Below are positions 22,268 through 33,039 of a stretch of 64,000 nt of DNA, one piece after another. Numbering within the stretch: position 1 is the stretch's first letter; each line of letters starts with the position of its first letter. The stretch is from Bettongia penicillata ogilbyi. Taxonomy: Eukaryota; Chordata; Mammalia; Diprotodontia; Potoroidae. The notes under the pieces were generated by a model. The model had not been told where the DNA came from, made no database searches, and worked only from the letters and a program-made list of their open reading frames with translations. The position numbers were made by a program, and so were the translations under genes. The stretch spans positions 6,012,242 through 6,076,241 of the forward strand of contig JAJHZJ010000252.1 of the NCBI GenBank assembly GCA_023548195.1, written 5' to 3'.

Positions 22268-22438
22268 GTGTCTTTCCATTTAACTACTTTCTATATGTTT
22301 GTATTTGCTCACTTTATTTTTGTGTCATATATTTATGTAGACTTTTGTCATCTCCCCGAGTATTTGTATTGCTAGAACATAGTAGTATTTCTGGCACATA
22401 GTAGGTGTTCAGCAAACACTTGTTGATTGATTCATTTC
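22268..22438 (+). repeat. L2 LINE 3' end
   Basis: 'tctggcacatagtaggtg' followed by 'cacttgttgattgatt' is the classical L2 3' terminus. Confidence 0.75.
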
Positions 22439-22614
22439 CTGTGGAACAGAATTTCCACCAGTCTCCCTATGTCTCTTTTTGTATGGAGGTAAGCCTTGGT
22501 TTTCAAAGACTGTGCCAGGGTAGTTCATGCTCTGACAAGTCCTATGAAGTTGGAAAGGCTTTATAGACCCAGTGACAGAAGCAGGTATAGATTGAGGGTG
22601 GAGGGAAGGAACTA

Positions 22615-22885
22615 AGCATAGTTAAATGCCCACTGCGTGCCCGATGCTTCATGAATATTATTTGATTTTATCCTCATAACAACACTGGGCAGGAGGCACT
22701 ATTTCCCATTATGCACCAGGTATTTTTCACTCTCTGCAATCCCATTTTACAGTTGAGGAAACTGAGGCAGACAGAAGTTAAGTGACTTGCCCAGGGTACC
22801 ACATCTAGTAAGAGTATAAGGCTAGATTTGAGTTCAGATCTTCCTGACTCTAGGACCACAACTCTACTGCATCATCTAGCTGTAT
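22615..22885 (-). repeat. MIR-type CORE-SINE
   Basis: 'ttttacagttgaggaaac', 'agtgacttgcccagggta', 'tgcatcatctagctgt'. An extra segment near 22,700-22,730 lengthens it. Confidence 0.82.
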
Positions 22886-23079
22886 CCAACTAGTGGATGA
22901 ATGGAAATACCTATGAATCCTCCCACAAAAGGTGCCAGCAGGAGGCGTAGAATCACTAAGAATACCATCTCTTTCTCCACCAAACAGTTCAGTTGGATGG
23001 TCCTTTGGTGGATATGGGAAAGGCTGGGGAGGGGTTGAAGAATGAAGGAGAAAGTTTCATGACCCTAGAGTCTAGGTTC

Positions 23080-23275
23080 TATGATTTCTCCCTCCTGCCC
23101 ACTCCCCCCATCTCCTTTTCAGTCACCTTCTACGTGTTGTCTTCTTCTAGTAGAGTACAAGCTTGTTGCAGGCAGGGCCTGCCTTTCTTTAGGCTTGTTT
23201 TGGAATACTGAGTCCTTAGCACTGGGCCTAGCATACAACATACCCAATAAGTGCTTGTTGAGTTACTGAAGGTAA
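23080..23275 (+). repeat. L2 LINE 3' end
   Basis: 'agagtacaagcttgttgc', 'gcactgggcctagcatac', 'ataagtgcttgttgag'. Confidence 0.75.
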
Positions 23276-23329
23276 GGATTTTTTTTGTCTGTTTGTTTTG
23301 TTATGTTTTCGGAATGCTTGTATATGGAA

Positions 23330-23765
23330 TAGTAAAGAGGGTAATTTGGCTGAGAGAGAGTAATGTGCAAAAAGCCTGGAAAACATGGAGCCACACTGTG
23401 AAGAACATTAAACAACTTTATTTTTAGCTATAAGAGGGAGCCACAGGAGCACCCTGGGTAAGAGTGTGATCAGGTCACACGTGCTTCATAAATAACAGTT
23501 TGGCAGCGATGTTTATGGATTGAAGAGGAGAACGTTTAGGCAGAGAGACCCATTAGAAGGTTATTGAATTAGTTTGGGAGGCAGAGAATAAGGCCCTGAT
23601 TGGGGTAGTGACCATGTGGAAGACCAGAAGTGTATAGCAGCAATAGATAGATACTGTGGAAGCAGTGAAATAAGACTTGGCAAACAACTCAATATGGTAG
23701 GTGAAGGAAAATGGAGTTGAGAATGACTGAAATTATCACTGTTGATGGGTGGAGGGAATTCCACA
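23330..23765 (+). repeat. Unnamed ancient repeat (same family as 19.79-20.57 kb)
   Basis: 'gagggagccacaggagc', 'gtgtgatcaggtcacac', 'gacccattagaaggttattg' and 'aatggagttgagaatgac' correspond to a more 5' or 3' section of the same family. Confidence 0.45.
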
Positions 23766-23839
23766 AGGGTGAATTCATGGATTCCAGACCCATTTATGAC
23801 TTGCTTTTCATGTGTGCTGGTAATAGTGGGCATTGACTT

Positions 23840-24108
23840 TAGGAGTTTACACAGTGCTTTCTCTACATTACTATATTTTATTTTTACAACAATCCTGAGT
23901 GATAGGTAGTGCCAACATTAGCATCCCTGTGTTGTAGATGAAAACATTGAAGAGGTTGTTCAGTCACAAGGCTATTAAGTAATAATACTTACTTGATGGT
24001 GCTTCAAGGTTTATAAAGCGTTTTATATATGCTATCTCATTTAATCTTTTCAACAACCTTATGTGCTAAGTGCTATCATCCCATTTTATAGGTGAGGAAA
24101 TGGAGGTT
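23840..24108 (-). repeat. Two adjacent MIR-type SINE fragments
   Basis: 23,840-23,980 and 23,981-24,108 both read antisense MIR ('ggtttataaagcgtttt', 'cattttataggtgagg'). Confidence 0.6.
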
Positions 24109-24249
24109 GCACTTGTATTATTTCTCAATGAATTGGACATAACCTCAAAGCTCTCTAGAGTGAGTTCATTGTGCCATCACAGAGAAAAAGCATCTTCTGT
24201 CTGATCAAGTCACTGTTACGAACACTTTCCCTATGTTGTACTGATAACA

Positions 24250-24575
24250 ATAGGGGCAGTTAGGTGGGGCAGTGGATAGAGCACCAGCACAGGAGTCAGG
24301 AGGACCTGAGTTCATATCTCACCTCAGACACTTGACACTCACTAGCTGTGTGACCTTTAGGCAAGTCACTTAACCCCAATTGCCTCATCCTGGGTCATCC
24401 CCAGTCATCCTGATGAATATCTGGTCACTGGATTCAGATGGCTCTGGAGGAGAAGTGAGGCTGGTGACCTGTGCAGCCCTCCCTCACTCAAAACACAGTC
24501 AAGTGCAAGTCATGTCATCATCTCTCTGATGGCACGGTCTTCTTCGGCAATGAAGGATGAACACTCCACCATTGA
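24250..24575 (+). repeat. Long-tailed CORE-SINE, full length (MAR1-like)
   Basis: tRNA-like head 'taggtggggcagtggatag', CORE 'cttgacactcactagctg', then a long distinct tail: 'cctcatcctgggtcatcc', 'ggctctggaggagaagtg', 'ccctccctcactcaaaac', 'ggtcttcttcggcaatg'. Nearly identical to 27,058-27,368 over its whole length. Confidence 0.9.
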
Positions 24576-24597
24576 CAACAATGATGATAACAGTAAT

Positions 24598-24702
24598 AAT
24601 ATGGGGCAGGCACTGTGCTAAGCACTTTACAGTTACCTGAGACAGAATTTGAACTAGAGTCCAGGGCTCTAACCTGTGCACAACCTAGCTGCTTCATTGT
24701 TC
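24598..24702 (-). repeat. MIR-type SINE fragment
   Basis: 'caggcactgtgctaagcac' then 'gctctaacctgtgcac' and 'cctagctgct'. Much of the middle is missing. Confidence 0.55.
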
Positions 24703-24899
24703 AGTGAAAATCTAACCCAGGTCCTCTATCTCCAAACACAGTGTCCTTTTCCACTATACTAGATGTTCGAATTTCACAATAATATTTTCTTGGGGTACAT
24801 GCAGGAGGAACACCTCCCACATGAAACAGCTTTACATGGAAGTATTTGTTTTGGTATTTTGGTATTTGATTGGTCAGTGGACCCTTTACTTAAATTGAA

Positions 24900-25085
24900 T
24901 ACTGGCTGCTGTCTCCAGAGGTACTGATCTAAGTCTGGCTACTGGACTTAGATGACTCTAGGGGAGAATGTGAGGTTGGTGATTTTGCACAGCCCTGCCT
25001 CACTTAAATCCAATTCACATACAAGTCATGGCATCACCTCCCCAGTGTCATGGTCCCCTTTAAGAATAGACAAACAATAATAAAC
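24900..25085 (+). repeat. Older copy of the long SINE tail
   Basis: 'ctactggacttagatgac', 'cagccctgcctcacttaa', 'cagtgtcatggtcccc'. More diverged than 24.25 kb, with no head. Confidence 0.6.
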
Positions 25086-25089
25086 TGAA

Positions 25090-26820
25090 TTCCACTCTAA
25101 ATACAAAAAAAGAGATTCTTATGAAATATCTTGTACTTGTTTACATGTTGTTTCAAAATTGCCTGCTAGTTCTTTCATGTATGTAAGGCAGAAAGGCCCC
25201 AAATTTAACATTCATAGGTGTCATTCCCAGAAACCTGGCACTACTAGATAGCCCATTTTCCTCCTACTGCAGACCCACTAGCCATAGCCTGCCAATAAGG
25301 AAGCTTAAATGGGAACAAATAGGGATGTTGGCATCCTGGCAGGCATTAGTGAATTTCCAAAGTCTCACAATATCCACCTGCTCAGAAATTAGCTCTGATC
25401 TCTGCTGTTTCAGGGTCTAGATTTAGCTTAGAATGAATACTTTCTTAAACCACAATAATGTTAATTAACAACCTTGCTGAGAATCATCAGTGATATCATG
25501 AAAAGTTGAATCCAATAGCAGTTGCCTTCAAATGAACTCCCCTCACCCCTTTCTCTGTTCCTTACAGAGAGGCTACTTGTTGAGGGAGATTGAAAAGTTG
25601 AGGATCACTCTGAGGTTATTGATGAAAATTGGTTGGTGGAGGAAATTCCCACAGGGATGACTTCAGGAATTAGGTGAATATGAAAGATTTATTTTTAGCC
25701 AAAGAAAAAGGTAATAATAAAAATGGCAGCCCAAGCAAATGGTCATGGTCTAGCCCTCCTTGAAATTGCTTTCATCCTCCAAAATAGGATGCTGTTATCA
25801 CTCTGGGGAAAACGCAGATCCCTCAGACAACTGTCAAGATAAGATGTGAGACTTGGGGTTAAACTCTGTATTCCTCCCCCAGCACACCTTCTTCTCTTGT
25901 CCCTTCCCCCCATAGTCTTGTTTCCCTGCTCCTACCAGAATTCTTACTATGGCTACTGTCTGTGGGGATAGTTCTTTATTCTAGATCTACATACTAACAA
26001 TTAGGTCCTAGTTAGAGGGTTGTAATGGGATTTGTTCAAAGTAATGGGTTGGTGGACTTCTTCCCAAGATAGCTATCTGCTCATTGCTTTTTACTGGAGT
26101 GATTATTTCTCCAGCATCTGTAGTGTTATTTTTCTGCTGGTGGAGCCTTCCATTTCCGAGGAATTGCTTGATATTCATAGAAAGGCTTGGAAACTTACCC
26201 TTTAATATAGTTAGTAATTAGCGGTTTCAAGAAAGCTCTTATAGGGTCCCTCTCAGTCCAATGTTTTTTCTTACCTTAAGCCATCAAGAAAAAGGGCTTC
26301 TCTTCTAGGCAGATTATATTCCTTCCATTTTTTGTTCTTAAAGACAACTCTGTGTAGGTTTAACAACCTCTGTAGTTACACAGGTGTATGCATCTGTATC
26401 TTCTGTTTTCTTAAATAAAGCTTCTGCTGACCTGACTTGTAAAGAGTGAGTGGTGGTTTTTTGCTGGAAAGGTTTGAGGTAGCTCAGGCTGCAGAATTAG
26501 GTAAAATGAGCGGTGTTTAACAAGAATGGATCAGTGACTCTCTTTTGTTCTGATTCCTCTTTCACAATGTGACTACTGTGAAAATAAATATGTTTAACAT
26601 GCTCATATATGTATAGCCTATATCCGATCGCATGCTGTCTTGAGGAAGGAATTGGAGAGGGGAAGGGGACAAATTTACAATTCAAAATCTTATTAAAGTG
26701 AATACTGAAAACTAAAAATCAATAAATTTAATAAAAAAGAGAGTAGATTAGTAAGCAAAAGCAGATAATTCCACCTAGGTGGTGACATTTACTTAAGTTA
26801 CCTAACCCTGACCTCTTCTT
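25090..26820. other. No gene seen; possible LTR-like stretch
   Basis: 25,580-25,660 resembles the unnamed repeat at 23.7 kb ('ttgaggatcactctgagg'). At 26,415-26,440 'aaataaagcttctgctgacc' could be the polyadenylation and R/U5 part of an LTR, but I cannot place its ends. The rest shows nothing. Confidence 0.3.
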
Positions 26821-27044
26821 TCTCATTCCACTGGAACTTGGACTTCTGTCCCTAGGATCTTAGATTCTGATTGGTGAGATTGTATCTTACCTTGTCCAGT
26901 TGGAGGCTCATTTGACTCCTCCTAGGTATCTCCAAATCATTCTATTGACAGTCTGGCCCTCAGATTCCCACCTGGGACCTGGACTCCCTTTCACCCTCCT
27001 CCTACCCCTCCTGCACTTGCGTACTTTAGTTCCCCATAAATATT

Positions 27045-27375
27045 ACTCTTTTTCTGGAGAAGCTAGGTGGTGCAGTGGATAGAGCACCAGTACAGGAGTC
27101 AGGAGGACCTAAGCTCAAATCTCACCTCAGACACTTGACACTCACTAGCTGTGTGACCTTGGGCAAGTCACTTAACCCCAATTGCCTCATCCTGGGTCAT
27201 CTCCAGTCATCCTGATGACTATCTGGTCACTGGATTCAGATGGCTCTGGAGGAGAAGTCAGGCTGGTGACCTGCACAGCCCTCCCTCAGTCAAAACAAAA
27301 TCAAGTACAAGTCATGTCATTATTTCTCTGATGGCATGATCTTCTTCGGCAACAAAGGACAAACGCACACTCTTC
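27045..27375 (+). repeat. Long-tailed CORE-SINE, full length (MAR1-like)
   Basis: Second full copy of the 24.25 kb type. It is flanked by 'actctttttctgga' (27,041-27,054) and 'actcttcttcagta' (27,369-27,382), a plausible target-site duplication. Confidence 0.9.
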
Positions 27376-27376
27376 T

Positions 27377-27396
27377 TCAGTAGAATATAAACTCCT
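27377..27396 (+). repeat. L2 3' fragment, first part (split)
   Basis: 'tagaatataaactcc' is the L2 motif 'tagaatgtaagctcc'; it resumes at 29,066 on the far side of the L1. Confidence 0.55.
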
Positions 27397-27915
27397 TTTT
27401 TACTCATTTTTTTTTATAAAAAGTTTTATTGATTTTCCATTTTCCATTACAAACATTTTCAGATTTCTCCCCACAAAGTAAAACCATTAAAAAAAAACTA
27501 ACAACTACAGTAATTGAATCTGAAAGTGCATGCAACACTACACCCATAGGCCCCCTCTCACCCTCTCTAATTTTTAGTTTTGTTTTGTAGCTACCAGAAA
27601 TCCATTTTCTCTTTCTCGCACCACCACATTAAAAACAACAAGTTCCTCATAACAAATATGCATAGCCAAGCAAAACAAATTTCTTCATTGACTGTGTTAA
27701 AATAAATATATGTCTTTACACTCTAAATCCATCACTTGTCTGTCAGGATGTGGATAGCGTATACTATCCTTGACCTTCTGGAACCAGAGGTGACCATAAT
27801 CATAGCTCTTACAGCTTGAAATTTGTTTGCAACGTCATTGTTATTGCATAAATAAACAATATGCTATTTTGTAATTGTGTGAACTGTCCTCCTGGTTTTT
27901 CATCAGTTTATAAAA
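27397..27915 (-). mobile_element. L1 3' end (3' UTR), antisense, with poly(T)
   Basis: Minus-oriented L1 3' UTR: T-rich tail at 27,397-27,416, then 'aaatccatcacttgtctg', 'tctggaaccagaggtg', 'cattgttattgcataa' and 'tcctcctggtttttcatc'. Joined head-to-head to the plus-oriented L1 piece that follows; together they look like one 5'-inverted insertion. Confidence 0.75.
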
Positions 27916-28343
27916 TAACGTAAGTTACATCATTCACAAATTAGAGAAACATGGTAAAAATTTGCCTATCAGATCTATGGATAGAAGGATAGTTCAAATG
28001 TACAGAGGATCACAGAAAATAAAATGGATGAATTTGATTACACTAAATAATTTAATCTAAGATTAAAAAGAAAGAATTAACTTGGAGAAGAAAAAGCAAC
28101 AATTTTACAGCAAGTTTCTCTGATAAAGGTCTCATTTCTAAGACATGTAACGAACTGTTTCAAATGCTTGAGAAGAAGAACCATTTCCCAAATGATAAGG
28201 GCTTAGTATATGAATAGGCCATTCTCAAAGGAAGAAACCAAGGTTATCCATGGTCAAGTGAAAAATTTCAAGTCACTGCTAATTAAAGAAATACAAATTA
28301 AAATACATCCAAGATTATATTTCATCATCAGATTGGCAAAGAC

Positions 28344-28430
<87 letters not shown>

Positions 28431-28488
28431 AAAAAAAAAAGAAAAAAAGAAAGAAAAAAAGAAAGAAAGGAAGGAAGGAAGGAAGGAA

Positions 28489-28530
<42 letters not shown>

Positions 28531-28531
28531 A

Positions 28532-28567
<36 letters not shown>

Positions 28568-29065
28568 AAAGGAAGGAAAGAAGGAAAGAAATAACAAATG
28601 TTGCAGGGGCTATGGAAAAACAGGCACACTGATGCACTGTTGGTGGACCTGTGAATTAGTATAACCCTCCTGGAATGCAATTTGGAATTAAACACAAAAT
28701 TCCACAATAGGGAAATATACACAAGAGGGCATACCCTTGGACCCAGCTATGCCATTGCTAGTCCTATATCCAGAAGAGATCAAAGAAATAGCAAAAAAAA
28801 ATCTTATATGTCCAAGAATATTTATAATAGGTCTTTTTGTGGTAGCAAAAATCTGGAAGTTAAAGGGATGCCTATCAATTAAGGAACGATTGAGTAAATT
28901 GTGGCATACAAAGATGATTGAATACTGGTGGGCTATTTAAAAAAAACAAGAAAATAGATGATTTCAAAGAGACATGGAAAGAAATGTAAGAATTGATTCA
29001 AAGCAGAGTAAGCAGAACAAGAACAATTTCTACCACAGCATCAGCAGCACAAAGATTGACAAATT
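27916..29065 (+). mobile_element. L1 ORF2 end, inverted segment
   Basis: Follows the L1 order of marsupial genomes: 'ttctaagacatgtaacg', 'taggccattctcaaagg', 'taattaaagaaatacaaatt', 'gatgcactgttggtgg', 'cttggacccagctatgcc', 'aagaatatttataatagg', 'tatcaattaaggaacg'. All frames are broken. A GAAA tract sits inside it. Confidence 0.85.
28343..28591. repeat. (GAAA)n / (GGAA)n microsatellite inside L1
   Basis: About 250 bp of GAAA units with a short A-run and a GGAA block. It lies where L1 reads 'gacagaaaaggaaa', so it probably grew from that seed. Long Lys/Glu or Ser/Phe ORFs through it are artefacts. Confidence 0.97.
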
Positions 29066-29178
29066 CTAATGTATGCTTCCTGAGGGCAGGGATTGCCTCA
29101 ATTGCTTGTATGTACACTCTTGCCACTTAGCACAGTGCCTGCCATGTAGTGAATGTTCAACAAATGCCTTTTCATTTA
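29066..29178 (+). repeat. L2 3' end, second part
   Basis: 'cctgagggcagggattgcc', 'cacttagcacagtgcctgcc' and 'gttcaacaaatgcctt' complete the L2 end begun at 27,377. Confidence 0.8.
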
Positions 29179-29233
29179 CTCAATTTGCATGACCTTTTTA
29201 AAGACATAAAAATGCTGGTTAATAAAGAATACT

Positions 29234-29263
29234 CTGTGTGTGTGCGTGTGTATATGTGTATGA
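29234..29263. repeat. (TG)n microsatellite
   Basis: Short GT repeat with interruptions. Confidence 0.8.
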
Positions 29264-29512
29264 TGAATAAACACAAACACATCTTTCAGTTAACTGTGTT
29301 TTGGGGAAGTCCACCTATTAAGACTCCATGAGCCATAGCCAAGGCGCCATCATTGTTCATCCGGCCATCCCATCACTATTGTAGGTATCAATACCTATGA
29401 GAGTATTGATGTAGAAAGCTCTAAGTGGGGAACTCCTAGGACTAAGGCGGGCTGGCATCTGTTCTGCAACCTACAGAGAGTACACTGAGAGGCTGAATGA
29501 CTGGGATGGGGA

Positions 29513-29718
29513 GGGGCAACATGGAGCAGTGGAGAGAGTGTTAGATTTGCAATCAGGAAGGCCTGGGTTCAAATATTGTTCCAGACACTTATTAGCTATA
29601 TGATCCTAAAAAAAACACATTTAACCTCTCTGTGTTTTAGTTGCCTTTTCCGTAAATATGAGGGAGTTGGATGCAAAGGCCCCTTAAGTCCCTTCCAATT
29701 CCAAATCTATGAGCCTGT
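29513..29718 (+). repeat. MIR-like SINE
   Basis: 'gcaacatggagcagtgg', 'ggcctgggttcaaatatt', 'agtcccttccaattcc', 'aaatctatgagcc'. Confidence 0.85.
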
Positions 29719-29802
29719 AATTTCTCCAGTTACCCAGCAAGAGATGATACTTGAACACAGGTTATGCAGAATCTCAGACCAATTATCCTTCCCCTAAACT
29801 TC

Positions 29803-30054
29803 TTCTTGTTGTCCAGTCATTTCAGTCATGCTCTACTCTCTAGCACCCCATTTGGGGTTTTCTTGGCAAAAGATGCTGGAGTGGTTTGCCATTTCCTTCT
29901 TCAGCTTATTTCACAGATGAGGAAACTGAGGCAAACAGAGTGAGGTGACTTGCCCAGGGTCACACAGTTAGTAAGTGTCTGAAGTCAGATTTGAGCTTGG
30001 GTCTTCCTGACCTCAGGCCAGGTACTCTATCTCCTTCACCACATAGCTGCCTCT
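29803..30054 (-). repeat. RTE-tailed CORE-SINE, full length
   Basis: 'ttgtccagtcatttcag', 'gagtggtttgccatttcc', 'acttgcccagggtcacac', 'caccacatagctgcct'. Confidence 0.92.
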
Positions 30055-31035
30055 CCCCTGGGCAAATTGTCACAAAGTGAGGGGGCTAAATTATTTTATA
30101 ACCTGATTTTGTAGGGCAGCAATTAAGAATGGGTTCTACATTTGAAAATATAGCACTTTTAAATGGATTTTAGATTTTTAATGAATCTTACATTTTAAAT
30201 AAGTTGTATCTTAAAATGTAAAATCCATTCTTAGCTCTTTGATTATAGAAAAACAGGTCAAGGGCTGCATCAATCTATCATTTGTCAACACCTGTACTAG
30301 GCCATGCTGACTCTCATGTTGCATGTAAATATGTAGCAGAAATTAGCTTTTTGAGGCTAGGCTACATAATCCTATACATATAAAATGGTGGTAAATGTCA
30401 CAATTTAGAATCACAGTGTTATATAGAGTGAAATTGTTAGAAGACTTTAATCCTCTGCAATAGAATTCTTTGAAAACAGAGAAAGGGGAAGTTTCTTGGA
30501 CACCTTTTAAGACATGAGCATAATGCAGATTTGCCAATTTGGAATCAATTCTGTCTCGCCTGCCCACTTTAAGCAATTAGACCAAATCAGTCTGTGCCTG
30601 ACATATTCCCCCATAGCTATGATTCACATTCATAATTGCTTTGAGTGTAATTACTAAAGGAAACCTCCTTCCCCTTCTCAGGGAGAGGTCATAGTCTAGG
30701 GACAGAATAGAACAGAAGCCAGGATTTCTCAGAAACTACAAAAATCCAAGAAATTTAGATTTATAGTTAGGAGCAATTTTTTTTACCATTGTGATTTCTA
30801 GCACTGAAATCTTACACTTTTCTCCCTTGGGGGATCAGGATCACCTTTACCACTTGTCTAAGGGGTTGAGTGGTTAGTGATACAGATGGTCAGTGGTGGG
30901 AGAAAGCAGAGCTCTGTGGTTTCCTTCTATTTTCCCATCTTAGTCTAGCTTAGAAAACAAGTATAACCAAAGAGGAAACTTCAAGCTGCCATGTCCTGCA
31001 TAGAATTTGAAGGCTCATAATGGACAATTCAATTT
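30055..31035. other. No gene or named repeat seen
   Basis: AT-rich. A small inverted relation is visible between 'cattttaaataag' near 30,192 and 'cttaaaatgtaaaatcc' near 30,211, too short to call. Confidence 0.4.
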
Positions 31036-31039
31036 CACA

Positions 31040-31235
31040 GGAATGTGTCAAGTACTTCCTTTGTTCCATGTACTAGGTGATATAGTAGGTGATGGGAATC
31101 CAAAGGCAAAACAAAGCAATCCCTTCCTTAAAGAATTTATATTCTGCAGAGACCTGGGGGAAGGGGAGAACAATGTGTGAACATACAAATAAACACAAAA
31201 TATATACAAAATAATTTCTAGGAGGAAAGCACAGA
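31040..31235 (+). repeat. Ancient LINE-like fragment
   Basis: 'ttgttccatgtactagg', 'gaatccaaaggcaaaac', 'cttccttaaagaatttat' and 'aaacacaaaatatatac', paralleling 10.33 kb. Confidence 0.5.
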
Positions 31236-31569
31236 TCTGACAGAAAGGTCAGTTTGTTAGTGATAGAACAAGAATTCCAGAGGGCACAATAGAAGAGTAG
31301 GGAGGAATAAAATAGTGACATCAGAAGAATGGGGTTGACATAGTTGGATATGAAGTTGGGTATGAAGGGAATGGTGGTCAGGAATTTTCAGCCTAGGTAA
31401 CCTGTAACCCTGAATCACAAGGATTTTATCTGAAGCCACAGAGGAACAGATTGTCATGCCACTTAGAGTAACAATGGTAACATTGCTTTGATTATCCATC
31501 CCTTATTATCAGTCAGGTGATAATATTGGTTTGATGTAAACTGCTTTTTCAAATCTCTTATGGGGACAG

Positions 31570-32035
31570 TACTGGCTGTTCTTACTTCACTTCCCATCAC
31601 CATGTACTGACACATCAGCTCAGACACGGTCTGGGTCCATTATGCTTCCCTTCTGAATCAGCCAACCCACTGAGGCTGTGGTTTTGGATAAACAGACTCC
31701 AGGTTCTATTCCACAGCTCATGGTGAAACACAGACCAAAACAAAACTCTACCAATTCTCCTATTAAACCAAGAGTACAAAGACTTCTCACAGATGAATAG
31801 AAAACTACCAATTCTCCTGTTAAACCAAGAGTACAAAGACTTCTCAGAGACCAATAGAAAATTCTACCAATTCGCCTATTAAACCAGGAGTCCAAAAACT
31901 TTTCACCATTTCCTGAGACCAAACAAAATCTTGAAAAGAGACAAGGAACAAAATTTCCATACTAGTGTAGGCAGAGATATCTGCCTGGGGCTTAAGCTTT
32001 GCATGTGCTTTCCTCCTTGCTTGCCCTACCAATGG
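31570..32035 (-). repeat. Unnamed element containing three 57-59 bp tandem units
   Basis: Units beginning 'ctaccaattc' start at 31,748, 31,805 and 31,864, giving repeated residues in three minus-strand ORFs (61-100 codons). The surrounding 450 bp has an LTR-like look on the minus strand, but I cannot define ends. No gene is supported. Confidence 0.5.
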
Positions 32036-32039
32036 TGGT

Positions 32040-32352
32040 CATTGTAAATGCGCTCTCCATGCCTAGAATGCATTTCTTTCTCATCTCCATCTCTTAGAAT
32101 TATTAGCTTCTTTCAAAGCTTAGCCTGGGTGCCACCTCCTATGGGAATCATTCCTTGATTCCCCTAGTTGAACATGTACTTTCTCTTTCCACATAATCAT
32201 GCATTTGCATAGCATTTTTACAGATCATATCTGTCAGTAGAATGTAATATCTTGCCAGTCAGATGTAAGGACAGGAACTATATTTTTTTGGGTAACCCTA
32301 GTATCTGGCTTAATGTCTACCCATGCTGGGTACTTAATAAATATTTATACAA
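32040..32352 (+). repeat. L2 LINE 3' end
   Basis: 'ctctccatgcctagaatg', 'gccacctcctatgggaat' and 'gggtacttaataaatatt'. Confidence 0.7.
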
Positions 32353-32559
32353 CTGAGTTGGTCCTTTTCCACTGTGTTCCTACATATTTACCCTCTCTTC
32401 ATGCCAGCATCCTTTGCAAATGTCCTTACCATTTGTCCTACCAAAGGAGCTTCAATGCTGCTAAAACCTACACTCCTGGTATTCATCTTATTGACATCCA
32501 TTGATTGGATAGGTACAGTTTTCATTCCCTACCCATCAGTGATCCATCAATCCAAATTT

Positions 32560-32648
32560 TAGGGATAAAGATCATCTAGTCTAATCCCTTTATTCTGCAG
32601 ATGAGGAAACAGGGGCAGAGAAGTTAAGTTGCTAAAGTAAGTCAGGAC
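32560..32648 (-). repeat. MIR-like SINE fragment
   Basis: 'gatcatctagtctaatcc', 'ctgcagatgaggaaac'. 3' half only. Confidence 0.6.
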
Positions 32649-32649
32649 T

Positions 32650-33035
32650 GTGTTGACTCCCTATTAGCTCCATGATCAAATATGAAAAACCTGTTTGACT
32701 TTTAAAGCCTTTCACAATCTAACGCTTTCACACCTTTCCCGTTTCCTCACTCTTTCATCCAGTTACATAGGCCTAATTGCTGTCTCCTCCTCTTCCCCTC
32801 CCTTCCCCCAACATAACACTCCTGTCTCTCTGCTAGTCTCTGGATTCCACGTAGGTCCATGCAAGTGCCTTCCCTTTGACATTATCTTCCAAATTCTACA
32901 TCTTCTACATAGATAGTCATTTGACAACATTTGCTCCTCCATTTGAATGTTTCTTTAAAACAGGAATTATTTTTGCCTTTGTTTTCCAAGCACTTAGGGC
33001 AATACCTGGAATATAGTAAATCGTGATAAATGACA
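32650..33035 (+). repeat. L2 LINE 3' end
   Basis: 'gacttttaaagcctttcac', 'gtttcctcactctttcatcc' and 'cacttagggcaatacctgg'. Confidence 0.65.
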
Positions 33036-33039
33036 CAGT

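Noticed and set aside
28210..28722. Lys/Glu ORF on the plus strand and Ser/Phe/Leu ORFs on the minus strand
   Set aside because: All run through the GAAA microsatellite within an L1, which lacks stops in several frames by composition.
31748..31920. CRISPR-like array
   Set aside because: The three units are contiguous 57-59 bp tandem repeats without unique spacers, in a mammalian repeat context.
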